Translations under genes and position numbers: made by a program
The notes under the pieces: generated by a model
The model's input: only the letters and a program-made list of their open reading frames with translations
Databases searched by the model: none
Told to the model about the DNA's origin: nothing
From: Proteobacteria bacterium UBA1148
Lineage (GTDB): Bacteria > Pseudomonadota > Gammaproteobacteria > Steroidobacterales > Rariloculaceae
NCBI GenBank assembly: GCA_002311835.1
Contig: DBZY01000030.1
Location: 3,976-17,155 of the forward strand
Direction of reading: 5' to 3'
DNA length: 13,180 nucleotides
Part shown: positions 1 through 7,512 of the stretch, one piece after another
Numbering within the stretch: position 1 is the first letter of the stretch
How the letters are laid out: every line of letters begins with the position of its first letter

Positions 1-264
1 GGGCACCGTATCTTTGGTCCAGCCATTGTTCGCCAAACTTACACCGGAGCTGGTCTCTATCAGCCACGTCTCCAGTTCATCCTGGTCGTTCTCTACTTCC
101 ATAGTGATTCTCGAGTGGGGACTGGCCATTCTAACTTCGGTAATGACACCCTCAACAGTCACTCGGCTGCTAAAATCGAAATACGCGTAGAAGCTGTGGT
201 GTGCGTGGCCGACGGCGACGCAGAGGAACCATCCAGGAATTGTAAGTGAGACTCCGGATTTCAC
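1..264 (-). CDS. DUF6152-like exported protein, N-terminal part (cut by window edge)
   Basis: This gene starts with GTG and reads off the left edge after 88 codons. The start is set by GGGGAGG placed 6 nt upstream. Residues 1-21 form a short signal peptide (KSGVSLTIPGWFLCVAV core) with likely cleavage in GHA|HHSF. The mature protein would then begin with two histidines, followed by SFYAYFDFSS and a Val/Glu-rich strand (VTVEGVITEV). A Ser-Pro-His motif (His50) and LANNGWTKDT (residues 77-86) are also typical of this small exported beta-rich family, which I recognise as DUF6152-like. The family has no established function. The gene lies 149 bp downstream of the TRAP permease on the same strand and could be the last gene of that transcript. 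It is a distant paralogue of the protein at 11949-12401. The family call is fairly secure and the function is unknown. Confidence 0.75.
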   Translation of the reverse strand, partial: MKSGVSLTIPGWFLCVAVGHAHHSFYAYFDFSSRVTVEGVITEVRMASPHSRITMEVENDQDELETWLIETSSGVSLANNGWTKDTVP

Positions 265-413
265 TCTAATCCTCCCCACGATGAGCTCGTCACCGCCGGC
301 CGATGGTATCAGATCAAATGTTGGCTGTCGTCAGCGTATCTAAGGTCCAGCGAATTTAGAGATTCCTCCTACAGAACTGAGTCAAGCGTGCCGGGGAGTT
401 GGTGTGGAGCAGG

Positions 414-2387
414 TTACTCTGAACCGAAAGAGGGCCTGCGCGAGTTTCGTCGAACGATGATCATCGTCAAGAAGAGGATCACGATCAGGGCAAGACCGTC
501 GGTTAAGTTATCGGGTATGACCAACAAAACTGCGGCGAACGCCGCGCACAGCCGTGAAGGCCAACCCAGTGTACTCGTCCCAATGACACCTTGGAGGCTT
601 ACTCCCAGGGCGAGTATGCCCACGAAAGCAGTTGCTGTCGCGTAGGCTATCGATAACGGCTCGCCGTCCATAAGCAACTGCGGTCCGTAGATCCATGCGA
701 AGGGGATGAGAAATCCGGCCAGGCCGAGTTTGAAAGCTTTGATACTAATACTCAGTGGATTCGCGCGTGCGATGCCGCTCGCCGCGTAGCATGCTAATGC
801 CACCGGTGGAGTGATGTTCGACAGATTAGCAAAGTAAAGAACGAATAAATGTGCGCCCATTGCTGTAACGCCCATTGCAACCAACCCCGGTGCAACGACC
901 GCAGCGCAAATGATGTAGGCGGCCGTTGTGGGCATTCCGATTCCTAATATTATGGCTACTACGGTGGCTAAAACGAGCGCTAGTGGTAGTAGGCCCATTG
1001 AGTAGTTGAGTATGATGTTGGCCACGTTCAGGCCGAGACCGGTCAAACCGAGTATACCCACAACGATACCGGCGACTGTGCAGGCGGCAGCGACCAATAT
1101 AGAGCTTCTCATCGTCACGTACAGCGCCGATGCTATGGCCTTTGGGCCGAGGTGAAGTCTTAAAACACCGCTCTGCCTCTTGAAACACCCTAAGATAAGG
1201 CAGCTCAGCGTGCCGATCAGACCGGCCCTCAGTGGGGAAACCTGCGCGACCAAGAGCGCATACAATAGGATCGGGATGGGAATGAGCAGGTACCCTCCGT
1301 CCCTCAACACATCCATGGTTCGGGGAATTTCTTCCTCTGAGAGTCTTTTTACACCTGTTCTGCGCGCTTCCAAGTCAACCATCCAGAAAACGCCTACGTA
1401 GTAGAGTAACGCAGGGATAAGCGCTGCTTTAGCAATGGAGACGTAGTCGGTACCAATAATGTCCATCATGATAAAAACGGAGGCCCCCATAATGGGCGGA
1501 AGTATTTGTCCTCCGGTCGAGGCCGCAGCCTCCACAGCGCCCGCGAAGGCAGGTTGGTAACCGGTTCTTTTCATCAAAGGAATAGTGAAAGCTCCGGTCG
1601 CGGTGACGTTTGCCACCGGGCTACCATTTAATGTACCGAAGAAGGAGCTAGCAATAATGGCTATTTTTGCGGTTCCGCCGCGAGATCTGCCGGTCAAGCT
1701 GACCGCTAAATCCATCAGAACCTTGCCTCCGCCACTAGCCTCCATGACCGCTCCGAACAGAACGAATACAAAGACGTAGGTGACGGTGACCCCAAATGGA
1801 ATACCAAAAATTCCATCGAGGCTATAGATGTAACTGACTATGCGGTCAATTTCGAAGCCGGGATGGCCGAGAATTCCCGGGAAGTACGGTCCCCAGAGCG
1901 CATAACCGAAGAGGAGTAACGCAAGAATTGGAAGCGCTGGCCCCATAGTTCGCCGGGCGAGCTCGAGGATGGTTATGCAAAGCATACTACCGACTATGAC
2001 ATCCGGTGTGACCCACAACACGCCAGCCCGTCCCGTCAACTCATCATAGTTCAGAACGGTATACACATAGGCAGATAAACTCAGAAGCAATAGCACGAGA
2101 TCGTACACTTCAACCTGCCCACGATCGTTTTTTCGGGAAGGGTAGATGATAAATGCGATCACAGAAGTTACGAATAGAAAAGTGGAGCGCAGAACAAACG
2201 CATCAACCAGGTACAGATTTAGCCCAACGATGTTGAATAGGGCCCCGACGACAGCGAAAGCGATGGCAAAGTTACGCAACGGCCCAGTACGGGAAAGTAT
2301 ACGGTTCCTGAGAGGGATGGTTTCCGGTGAGTTTTGAGGTTCCCGCTGCACTACTTTCGACTTACGGTACGAGTCTGTTCTACGCAA
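414..2387 (-). CDS. TRAP transporter fused permease (4TM/12TM, TAXI type)
   Basis: This is the inner-membrane permease of a TAXI-type TRAP transporter, with the small (DctQ-like) and large (DctM-like) subunits fused in one 657-residue chain, the usual length for this class. Hydrophobic segments begin around residues 37-85 and 93-160 (small-subunit part). The large-subunit part carries the diagnostic stretch SSFFGTLNGSPVANV (about 247-261), TGAFTIPLMKRTGY (264-277), AVEAAASTGGQILPP (284-298) and, further on, GIGMPTTAAY and NITPPVALACYAASG. Such systems import organic acids using an ion gradient. The start is TTG, only 6 nt after the TAA of the solute-binding gene and without a clear Shine-Dalgarno, so translation is probably coupled. 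An internal GTG at codon 12 or 13 is an alternative. The substrate cannot be read from the sequence; the neighbours suggest an aromatic or heteroaromatic acid. Confidence 0.93.
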   Translation of the reverse strand: MRRTDSYRKSKVVQREPQNSPETIPLRNRILSRTGPLRNFAIAFAVVGALFNIVGLNLYLVDAFVLRSTFLFVTSVIAFIIYPSRKNDRGQVEVYDLVLLLLSLSAYVYTVLNYDELTGRAGVLWVTPDVIVGSMLCITILELARRTMGPALPILALLLFGYALWGPYFPGILGHPGFEIDRIVSYIYSLDGIFGIPFGVTVTYVFVFVLFGAVMEASGGGKVLMDLAVSLTGRSRGGTAKIAIIASSFFGTLNGSPVANVTATGAFTIPLMKRTGYQPAFAGAVEAAASTGGQILPPIMGASVFIMMDIIGTDYVSIAKAALIPALLYYVGVFWMVDLEARRTGVKRLSEEEIPRTMDVLRDGGYLLIPIPILLYALLVAQVSPLRAGLIGTLSCLILGCFKRQSGVLRLHLGPKAIASALYVTMRSSILVAAACTVAGIVVGILGLTGLGLNVANIILNYSMGLLPLALVLATVVAIILGIGMPTTAAYIICAAVVAPGLVAMGVTAMGAHLFVLYFANLSNITPPVALACYAASGIARANPLSISIKAFKLGLAGFLIPFAWIYGPQLLMDGEPLSIAYATATAFVGILALGVSLQGVIGTSTLGWPSRLCAAFAAVLLVIPDNLTDGLALIVILFLTMIIVRRNSRRPSFGSE

Positions 2388-2393
2388 TAGATG

Positions 2394-3329
2394 TTAGGAC
2401 GCGAGTCTCTGGGGGATCTCGATACCTTTTTCACGATAGTATTCTTCCGCTCCTGGGTGTAGCGGCAAGACTAACGTCTCAATTAGATTTGGATCTATGT
2501 CCGCCGCCTGATACGCGCGTTCGATAGTGTCGGGGTTCGAGTAGCAAACATTCGCGATGTTATAGATCAACTCATCATCAACATCCTTATTTGCCATAAG
2601 GGCGTTCCACGATGAGAAGCTTCTTAGCGGCTTGTCCATCCCGGTGTAAGGACCTGCTTCAAGAGCATTCTCTAGTAGCCATGGGGCTCCTTCCTTAACG
2701 AGTAGATACTCCTCATCAGAGAACTCAAGAAAGCGTAGATCGAGAGACGTCTTTAGTTCTGAGATAGAGGGCATTGGAATACCGCTAGTAGCGAAGAATC
2801 CTTTCAGAAGGCCGTCTCTGACCATGTTATTTGTATCTCCCTTACCGGCGTTTTGAAATCGGGGATTAATGTTCAAGATTTCAAATATCTGCCGGCCTGC
2901 TATGTCATGAGTGCTACCTCTATTACTAAGTCCGAACGGCTGAAGATCAAGATCGGACAACGTGTAGATCGGCTGATCAGCTCTGACAACGAAGTGATGA
3001 ATTCCGTTGAAGATAGGCAGAACACTTCTTATATTCTCGCGACGATCTTCGTACACCGCTTGAATCGCATCGATGTTATTAATGATACCGATATCCAGCT
3101 CAGCCCGATCAAGCAAGATCGCGTTTTGTGGTCCTCCGCCAGTCGTCTGAACTCGTGGGTTCATCCCTGCTGATTCTAGTAGGGTGCTGATAGCGCCAGC
3201 GCAGACGAAGTATGCACCCCCGGGAGTTCCAGCACCTAAGCGGACGAATCGAGGTGCCGTACACGAAAGTGATGTCAATCCTAACGTTGCCAACGCAAGA
3301 TTGATGAAGGTTCTTCTTTTTATCTCCAT
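2394..3329 (-). CDS. TAXI family TRAP transporter solute-binding lipoprotein
   Basis: This is the extracytoplasmic receptor of the TRAP system encoded just downstream. I chose the ATG at 3329 (311 residues) because it opens a proper export signal: MEIKRRTF (twin-Arg-like n-region), a hydrophobic core, then LTSLSC, a lipobox with Cys23 as the likely lipidated residue. A GTG at 3356 would add nine residues ahead of the signal. The mature part starts with RLGAGTPGGAYF and contains TTGGGPQNAILLDRAELDIGI, matching the glycine-rich ligand-binding start and the 'G-x-A-D-L-G-I' region of TAXI receptors. The ATG has no good Shine-Dalgarno, but a short leader ORF with a strong one ends 13 nt upstream (see the leader and hairpin entries). 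The stop is 6 nt from the permease start. The substrate is unknown. The family assignment is confident. Confidence 0.9.
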   Translation of the reverse strand: MEIKRRTFINLALATLGLTSLSCTAPRFVRLGAGTPGGAYFVCAGAISTLLESAGMNPRVQTTGGGPQNAILLDRAELDIGIINNIDAIQAVYEDRRENIRSVLPIFNGIHHFVVRADQPIYTLSDLDLQPFGLSNRGSTHDIAGRQIFEILNINPRFQNAGKGDTNNMVRDGLLKGFFATSGIPMPSISELKTSLDLRFLEFSDEEYLLVKEGAPWLLENALEAGPYTGMDKPLRSFSSWNALMANKDVDDELIYNIANVCYSNPDTIERAYQAADIDPNLIETLVLPLHPGAEEYYREKGIEIPQRLAS

Positions 3330-3342
3330 CTTAAGGACAACA

Positions 3343-3387
3343 TTATCCGTGATCACTAAGACTCGAGCAATGTGTCATCTTGTGCAT
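3343..3387 (-). CDS. Possible 14-residue leader ORF ahead of the TAXI gene
   Basis: A short ORF, MHKMTHCSSLSDHG, begins 4 nt after a strong AGGAGG and ends in TAA 13 nt before the ATG of the solute-binding gene, which lacks its own clear ribosome site. Its AGGAGG forms the 3' arm of a perfect hairpin (3391-3408). This arrangement would suit translational coupling or reinitiation. There is no homology to rely on, and an ORF this short can occur by chance, so the entry is tentative. Confidence 0.3.
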   Translation of the reverse strand: MHKMTHCSSLSDHG

Positions 3388-3390
3388 ATG

Positions 3391-3408
3391 GCCTCCTAGT
3401 CAGGAGGC
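3391..3408 (-). promoter_or_regulatory. Hairpin sequestering a Shine-Dalgarno sequence
   Basis: On the minus strand GCCTCCT-GACT-AGGAGGC is a perfect 7-bp inverted repeat with a 4-nt loop. It lies between the stop of the Pht5-like gene and the solute-binding gene. The 3' arm contains AGGAGG, which sits 4 nt before the ATG of the leader ORF. No U-run follows, so it is not a convincing intrinsic terminator. In RNA it would hide the ribosome site or act as a processing or stability element between cistrons. Confidence 0.5.
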
Positions 3409-3411
3409 GCA

Positions 3412-4404
3412 CTATACCTTTGTAAGATCGGATGTGGACGGCGCAAAGAGAGCTTCAGGTGTGAGCATTTGTTTAGACAATCCCTGCTCGTGGTGATACC
3501 TGAGAAAGACCTCAAGCACATGGCGATTCTCTTCGATTCCGTAGGACCAATAATCATTGCCCATGAGCGCCATGACCCGATCCTTTTCCGCGACGGCCCA
3601 AGGTAGGCTAACGTACAGATGACCAATTTGGGAAAGATCTTCCATCGCAAGACGCTTCGCCTCCGTGAAAGCTTTCAGTACGCTTACGGCTAGCCATGGG
3701 TGCTGTTCGGCGAGGTTTCTGCGGATCCCGATTACGTGCATTATCGGGAAGATATTGGTGCGTTCGTAGTAGTTTTGTTCTGCAGCTTGTACATCGGGAA
3801 AGAGTCGCGCAATTCCCTCCGCACCTCGATGAAAACAAGAAGGAGCACGTGCTCCGATTACGGCGTCCAGTTCGCCTGCTTCGAGCATTTGTGACAGGGT
3901 TCGGCCGGCGGGTATCGGTTGAAGATCGATGTTCCCGGGGAGATCAAGGGGCGTTCGTTCGCTGCGTCCAGGTTCTTCTATCCCACCTGATCTCCAATGT
4001 ACGTCCGAGACCCCGACTCCATACTCGTCCGAAAGGATGCCTCGGATCCACACATTAGCAGTAATTTGATACTCGGGGAGTCCGATGGTCTTGCCAGACA
4101 GATCCTCAGGTCGTTCAATGCCACGGTCGGTGCGTACGTATATACCCGAGTGACGAAATAAACGTGAGACAAAAGCAGGAACAGCAACATAGGCATTCGT
4201 GCCCTGTGCGCTCGTCAGTGTGTGACTAGACAATGATAGCTCTGAGATGTCAAACTCTTGATGCTTAAATGCCCGGTGAAAGCATTCCTCGGGTTCAAGC
4301 GCTGTTGGGTAAACGTCACACCCTTCTATAGTGACGCGGCCATCAAAAATTGCACGGCACCGATCATAATCGCAACAAGAGAGACTCACTGAGAGTTTAG
4401 TCAT
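3412..4404 (-). CDS. 4,5-dihydroxyphthalate decarboxylase (Pht5)-like protein
   Basis: This 330-residue protein matches the family usually annotated as 4,5-dihydroxyphthalate decarboxylase, which has a type II periplasmic-binding-protein-like fold. Recognisable parts are the start TKLSVSLSCCDYDR, FDGRVTIEGCDV (20-31), FDISELSLSS (51-60), PEDLSGKTIGLPEYQ (99-113), ELDAVIGARAPSCF (178-191), RTNIFPIMHVIGIRR (215-229), EQHPWLAVSVLKAF (233-246) and a C-terminal YHHEQGLSKQMLTPEALF. There is no signal peptide, which favours a cytoplasmic enzyme over a transport receptor. In this family Pht5 removes a carboxylate from a dihydroxylated phthalate; the actual substrate here is unknown. Transport genes follow directly, which suggests that the imported compound is its pathway substrate or a precursor. 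Many relatives are annotated simply as ABC substrate-binding proteins, so catalytic activity is inferred. The Shine-Dalgarno is weak, and a perfect 12-bp palindrome lies just upstream. Confidence 0.82.
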   Translation of the reverse strand: MTKLSVSLSCCDYDRCRAIFDGRVTIEGCDVYPTALEPEECFHRAFKHQEFDISELSLSSHTLTSAQGTNAYVAVPAFVSRLFRHSGIYVRTDRGIERPEDLSGKTIGLPEYQITANVWIRGILSDEYGVGVSDVHWRSGGIEEPGRSERTPLDLPGNIDLQPIPAGRTLSQMLEAGELDAVIGARAPSCFHRGAEGIARLFPDVQAAEQNYYERTNIFPIMHVIGIRRNLAEQHPWLAVSVLKAFTEAKRLAMEDLSQIGHLYVSLPWAVAEKDRVMALMGNDYWSYGIEENRHVLEVFLRYHHEQGLSKQMLTPEALFAPSTSDLTKV

Positions 4405-4416
4405 GCTAAGTTAATT

Positions 4417-4428
4417 CTCTAATTAGAG
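4417..4428. promoter_or_regulatory. 12-bp perfect palindrome CTCTAATTAGAG
   Basis: This perfect palindrome lies 13 bp upstream of the Pht5-like ATG, within the 212-bp divergent gap between that gene and the CoxG-like gene. Its position would let a bound dimer block or control the minus-strand transcript. The CTAATTA core recurs upstream of the cupin gene (9485-9495). It is AT-rich and short, so it is a candidate only; no regulator gene is in the window. Confidence 0.35.
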
Positions 4429-4551
4429 CAGGATTTGACGCTCTATCGTCGCCTGCGTATTGTGAAAAAAACCGAGTGTCTATTAACATGGAACCCTGGT
4501 TGGTACAAGAGGCCGAATCCGGTGAGTAGTTTAGAAAGATCTCGGTCTATT

Positions 4552-4570
4552 TAGAACAGTGGTCGTTCTA
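4552..4570. promoter_or_regulatory. Inverted repeat TAGAAC-N7-GTTCTA, candidate operator
   Basis: A 19-bp site with perfect 6-bp arms and a 7-nt spacer lies 46 bp upstream of the CoxG-like GTG start, in the divergent gap 4405-4616. Size and spacing suit a dimeric regulator. The 21-bp inverted repeat upstream of the aldolase-like gene (9726-9746) also has a 7-nt spacer, although the arms differ. No convincing sigma-70 promoter could be assigned in this gap. Confidence 0.35.
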
Positions 4571-4616
4571 TCACACGAGTTCAGTGCATCATGCGTCATC
4601 GATACAGGCATAGACT

Positions 4617-5210
4617 GTGAAAATCCATAATGAATTTGATGTGCCATTACCCCCAGTAGAAGCCTGGAAAACACTCCGTGATATTGAGGAGATTGTGCCA
4701 TGTTTACCCGGGGCAGAGATCACTGAGAGGGTGGATGAACTGGTCTACCGCGGGCACATTGCGGTGAAGCTTGGCCCGGTGGCGCTGAAGTTTCGTGGTA
4801 CTGTACAGTTCACGGAGCTTGATGACACCAACCATCGCGCGCGTATCCAGGCACAGGCACAGGATGACAAGGGTCGTGGTGGTGTATACGCCTTGATGGG
4901 TTTTTATCTCAAGCCAGTAGAAGACGGATCGCGAGTATCTGTTGACACAGATCTGACACTGAGTGGAAGCATCGCCCAATACGGCCGCGCCGCTGGGATT
5001 ATTCCGCAACTTGCGGATCAAATTGTTCATGAATTTGCGGATAATTTCCGGACTAGGCTCGACAAGGCCCATGGCGGTACAGGGGATCAGTCGGCTGACG
5101 AATCTGAAGAGCGGCAGCAGGTAAAACCGATTTCGGCCGCCAGATTAGTATTCAGGGTACTGAACGGAAAATTTACCCGATTGATTCGCGCGCTTTTTCG
5201 GCGCTCGTAA
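4617..5210 (+). CDS. CoxG-like SRPBCC protein (CO dehydrogenase subunit G family)
   Basis: This 197-residue protein has the CoxG pattern: an SRPBCC (START-like) domain over roughly residues 1-150, with VPLPPVEAWKTLRDIEEI near the N-terminus, CLPGAEI (about 29-35), GHIAVKLGPVALKFRGTVQF, and LTLSGSIAQYGRAAGIIPQLADQIVHEFA in the long C-terminal helix. A charged linker follows and then a basic, hydrophobic tail (FTRLIRALFRRS) that could bind membranes. Known CoxG proteins link molybdenum CO dehydrogenase to the membrane and its quinone pool; here the likely partner is the Mo hydroxylase encoded opposite. The start is GTG with only a weak Shine-Dalgarno. Unlike classical cox operons the gene is on the opposite strand, divergent from the Pht5-like gene, and its last 38 bp overlap the 3' end of the Mo subunit gene. 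Confidence 0.88.
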   Translation: MKIHNEFDVPLPPVEAWKTLRDIEEIVPCLPGAEITERVDELVYRGHIAVKLGPVALKFRGTVQFTELDDTNHRARIQAQAQDDKGRGGVYALMGFYLKPVEDGSRVSVDTDLTLSGSIAQYGRAAGIIPQLADQIVHEFADNFRTRLDKAHGGTGDQSADESEERQQVKPISAARLVFRVLNGKFTRLIRALFRRS

Positions 5211-7512
5211 TCAAGTCGACGACGAGCATTGGCGTTACAGGGTACTCATTGATTCGAATACCCCAGGGCGAGAGCGCGTCTTCGATTGCGGATACGATCA
5301 CGGCGGCGGCTGGTACCACGCCCGATTCACCAACGCCTTTTACACCTAATGGATTTAATGGAGACGGTGATTCCATATGCGTGATTTCTATGTAGGGGAC
5401 CTCTGTGATCGTCGGTAGCAAATAGTCACCGAAGTTCGTAGTTAGCGGCTGCGCATTTTCATCGAAAATCATTTGTTCGAATAGCGCGTTTCCTATTCCG
5501 TGCACGACACCGCCATGAATTTGACCTTCGACAAGTGTGGGATTGATCATCCGTCCGCAATCATTGGCTACGACGTAACGGTGGATAGTTGTTACGCCGG
5601 TGTTTGGGCTGACCTCAACCTCAACCGCGTGCGTGGTATTGCTATAAACGAGATCCGGCGGTGAAAAATGAATCTGAGCCTCCAGCCCAGGTTCCACATC
5701 GGCTGGTAGCGCGTAGCCAGGTGCGCCGGCGAGCGCCTCCGCTAGTTCCGCTAGTGTCACGCTATCAGAAGGTGAGTCAGTGATATAGATCCTGCCGTCC
5801 GTTATCGAGAGATCCTCTTCCGGTACTTCAAGTAAGTGACTAGCTACATGCAACGCTTTCTTTCTTATATTTACGGCAGCCAGGTGCACAGCCGATCCCG
5901 CCGTTACCGTTTGCCGACTGGCGAAGCCGCCTTGGCCGAGCGAGATCGTACCCGTGTCTCCCGCGACGATGCGAATACTGCTCGGGCGCGAGCCGAGCGC
6001 GTCTGCTGCGATTTGTGTGAAGACAGTCTTGAGCCCCTGGCCCATCGCGGTGGCGCCGGTATACACGGTGACGTCACCCGATCTTCCAACACGGACCACT
6101 GCGGACTCAAATGGCCCTCTTCCAGTTCCTTTGATCCCGTTCGCAATGCCTATACCGAGATATTGACCTTGCTCTTTCGCGGTCTGCTGTCGGTGTCTAA
6201 ACTGATGGTATCCAATCATCTCTAGCGCCATTGTTTGGCAGGTCTGGTAATCCCCACTGTCGTATTTGACGGTACTTCCAGAGCGGGTTTTTAGTGGTTT
6301 CTCATAAGGCATTTGCTCGACGGATATTAGATTCAGACGTCGAATCTCTGCTCGGTCGAGCCCACTATCACGCGCCGCTACGTCGAGTAGTCGCTCCATT
6401 GCAAATGTTGCTTCCGGGTAACCAGCGCCCCGAACGGGAATAGTAGGTGGACGATTCGTCTCGACGACGTCAACGGTAAGGTCGTAGGCTGGTACGACAT
6501 ACGGCCCAGGCATGGCCACCGATGCGTTGTACGGGAGATTAAAACCCTGTGGGGTATAAGCGCCTTGGTCATGTGTTACATGGCCTCTGACTCCGAGTAT
6601 CTTGCCATTCTTATCGATGGCCATTTCCACGTTCCAAAACTGAGTGCGTGCTTGGATAGCGGATAAAAAATGCTCGCGTCGATCCTCAATCCACTTTAAA
6701 GGTCGATCTAGTAATCGCGTAGCACAAGCGAGTACAGCTTCTTCAGGATACATGAGGAACTTCGCTCCAAAGCCACCTCCCACATCGGGTACCACTACAC
6801 GTATACGCTCTTCGTCAATGCCGAGCGTTTTCGCTAGTAAAGCGCGGACTTCATGAGGCATCTGAGTAGAACTCCACACATTCAACTGATCCCCCGGTGA
6901 ATCGTAGTGTGCAACGATACCCCGACCCTCGATGGGATGTGCAGCGCCTCGTTCTTGTCTAAGAGAAAGCGAACACACGTGTGCAGCACGCTTAAATGCT
7001 TCGTCGGTATCGCCGTAGCATTGTTTGATCTCTTTTAGCCGGTTGCTTTCCTTCTCTGTATGGACAAGAGGAGCATCAACCAAAGCATTCGCTGCATCGG
7101 AGACTGCTGGGAGGATATCCATATCGATATTGACCAAGGCAGCGGCATCCTCTGCCAAATACCGATTCTCTGCGACAACTACTGCGATCGCCTCGCCCAC
7201 AAAACATACTTCTTCTTTCGCTAGAACGAACGGCGTAACTTCCCCCTCGATTGTCTCAAGAGCAAACCCCAGCGGGAGTCGTTCGCTCGCTAGGTGTGGC
7301 AGGAGCTCGTTGAGTCCAAGCACGGCAATCACTCCTGGCGCGTGCCGGGCGGCTTCCATATCTACGGCCCTCAGTCGGGCGTGAGCGACTGTGCTGCGCA
7401 CAAAGGCGCATTCCAACATCCCAGGAAGATGAATGTCGTCGATAAAACGGCCCTCTCCGCGTAACAGTGCCTCATCCTCGACACGAGTGTGTCGACTACC
7501 GACGTATGTCAT
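5173..7512 (-). CDS. Molybdenum hydroxylase large subunit (xanthine dehydrogenase family, Mo-cofactor binding)
   Basis: This is the 779-residue catalytic subunit of a cox/xdh-type molybdenum hydroxylase. The ATG at 7512 was chosen because it overlaps the coxS-like stop by 17 nt and opens with YVGSRHTRVEDEALLRGEGRF, the family start; the frame stays open to 7614 but that extension lies inside coxS-like coding sequence. Motifs in order: VGGGFGAKF (244-252), PVRGAGYPEATFAMERL (359-375), TAMGQGLKT (488-496), GGFASRQT (528-535), and GVKGVGES (723-730), in which Glu729 is the expected catalytic base. The loop corresponding to AYxCSFR (CODH form I) or AYRGAGR (form II) reads PVRGAGY, so this is not a true CO dehydrogenase. 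These enzymes hydroxylate N-heterocycles or aldehydes with oxygen from water. The substrate is unknown. It is the last gene of the cupin-FAD-FeS-Mo operon. Confidence 0.93.
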   Translation of the reverse strand: MTYVGSRHTRVEDEALLRGEGRFIDDIHLPGMLECAFVRSTVAHARLRAVDMEAARHAPGVIAVLGLNELLPHLASERLPLGFALETIEGEVTPFVLAKEEVCFVGEAIAVVVAENRYLAEDAAALVNIDMDILPAVSDAANALVDAPLVHTEKESNRLKEIKQCYGDTDEAFKRAAHVCSLSLRQERGAAHPIEGRGIVAHYDSPGDQLNVWSSTQMPHEVRALLAKTLGIDEERIRVVVPDVGGGFGAKFLMYPEEAVLACATRLLDRPLKWIEDRREHFLSAIQARTQFWNVEMAIDKNGKILGVRGHVTHDQGAYTPQGFNLPYNASVAMPGPYVVPAYDLTVDVVETNRPPTIPVRGAGYPEATFAMERLLDVAARDSGLDRAEIRRLNLISVEQMPYEKPLKTRSGSTVKYDSGDYQTCQTMALEMIGYHQFRHRQQTAKEQGQYLGIGIANGIKGTGRGPFESAVVRVGRSGDVTVYTGATAMGQGLKTVFTQIAADALGSRPSSIRIVAGDTGTISLGQGGFASRQTVTAGSAVHLAAVNIRKKALHVASHLLEVPEEDLSITDGRIYITDSPSDSVTLAELAEALAGAPGYALPADVEPGLEAQIHFSPPDLVYSNTTHAVEVEVSPNTGVTTIHRYVVANDCGRMINPTLVEGQIHGGVVHGIGNALFEQMIFDENAQPLTTNFGDYLLPTITEVPYIEITHMESPSPLNPLGVKGVGESGVVPAAAVIVSAIEDALSPWGIRINEYPVTPMLVVDLITSAEKARESIG

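Noticed and set aside
361..370. Strong AGGAGG on the minus strand between permease and the left DUF6152-like gene
   Set aside because: No ATG, GTG or TTG follows at a usable distance, and the DUF6152-like gene has its own GGGGAGG closer to its start.
826..1188. Minus-strand 120-residue ORF inside the permease gene
   Set aside because: It is a shadow frame; its composition is basic and His/Arg-rich with no domain, while the overlapping frame encodes conserved permease segments.
414..3329. Fusion of TAXI receptor and TRAP permease by stop-codon readthrough
   Set aside because: The permease is in the same frame just after the receptor TAA, but a clear stop and a TTG start are present; coupled translation explains the spacing, and the two are normally separate proteins.
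3696..4058. Plus-strand 120-residue ORF opposite the Pht5-like gene
   Set aside because: It is an antisense shadow of a conserved gene, with no ribosome site or recognisable motif.
3412..4404. Pht5-like protein as the periplasmic receptor of the transporter
   Set aside because: It has no signal peptide or lipobox, and a proper TAXI receptor is encoded next to the permease.
5836..6225. Plus-strand 129-residue ORF opposite the Mo subunit
   Set aside because: It is an antisense shadow rich in Arg and Ser with no domain; the opposite strand is strongly conserved.
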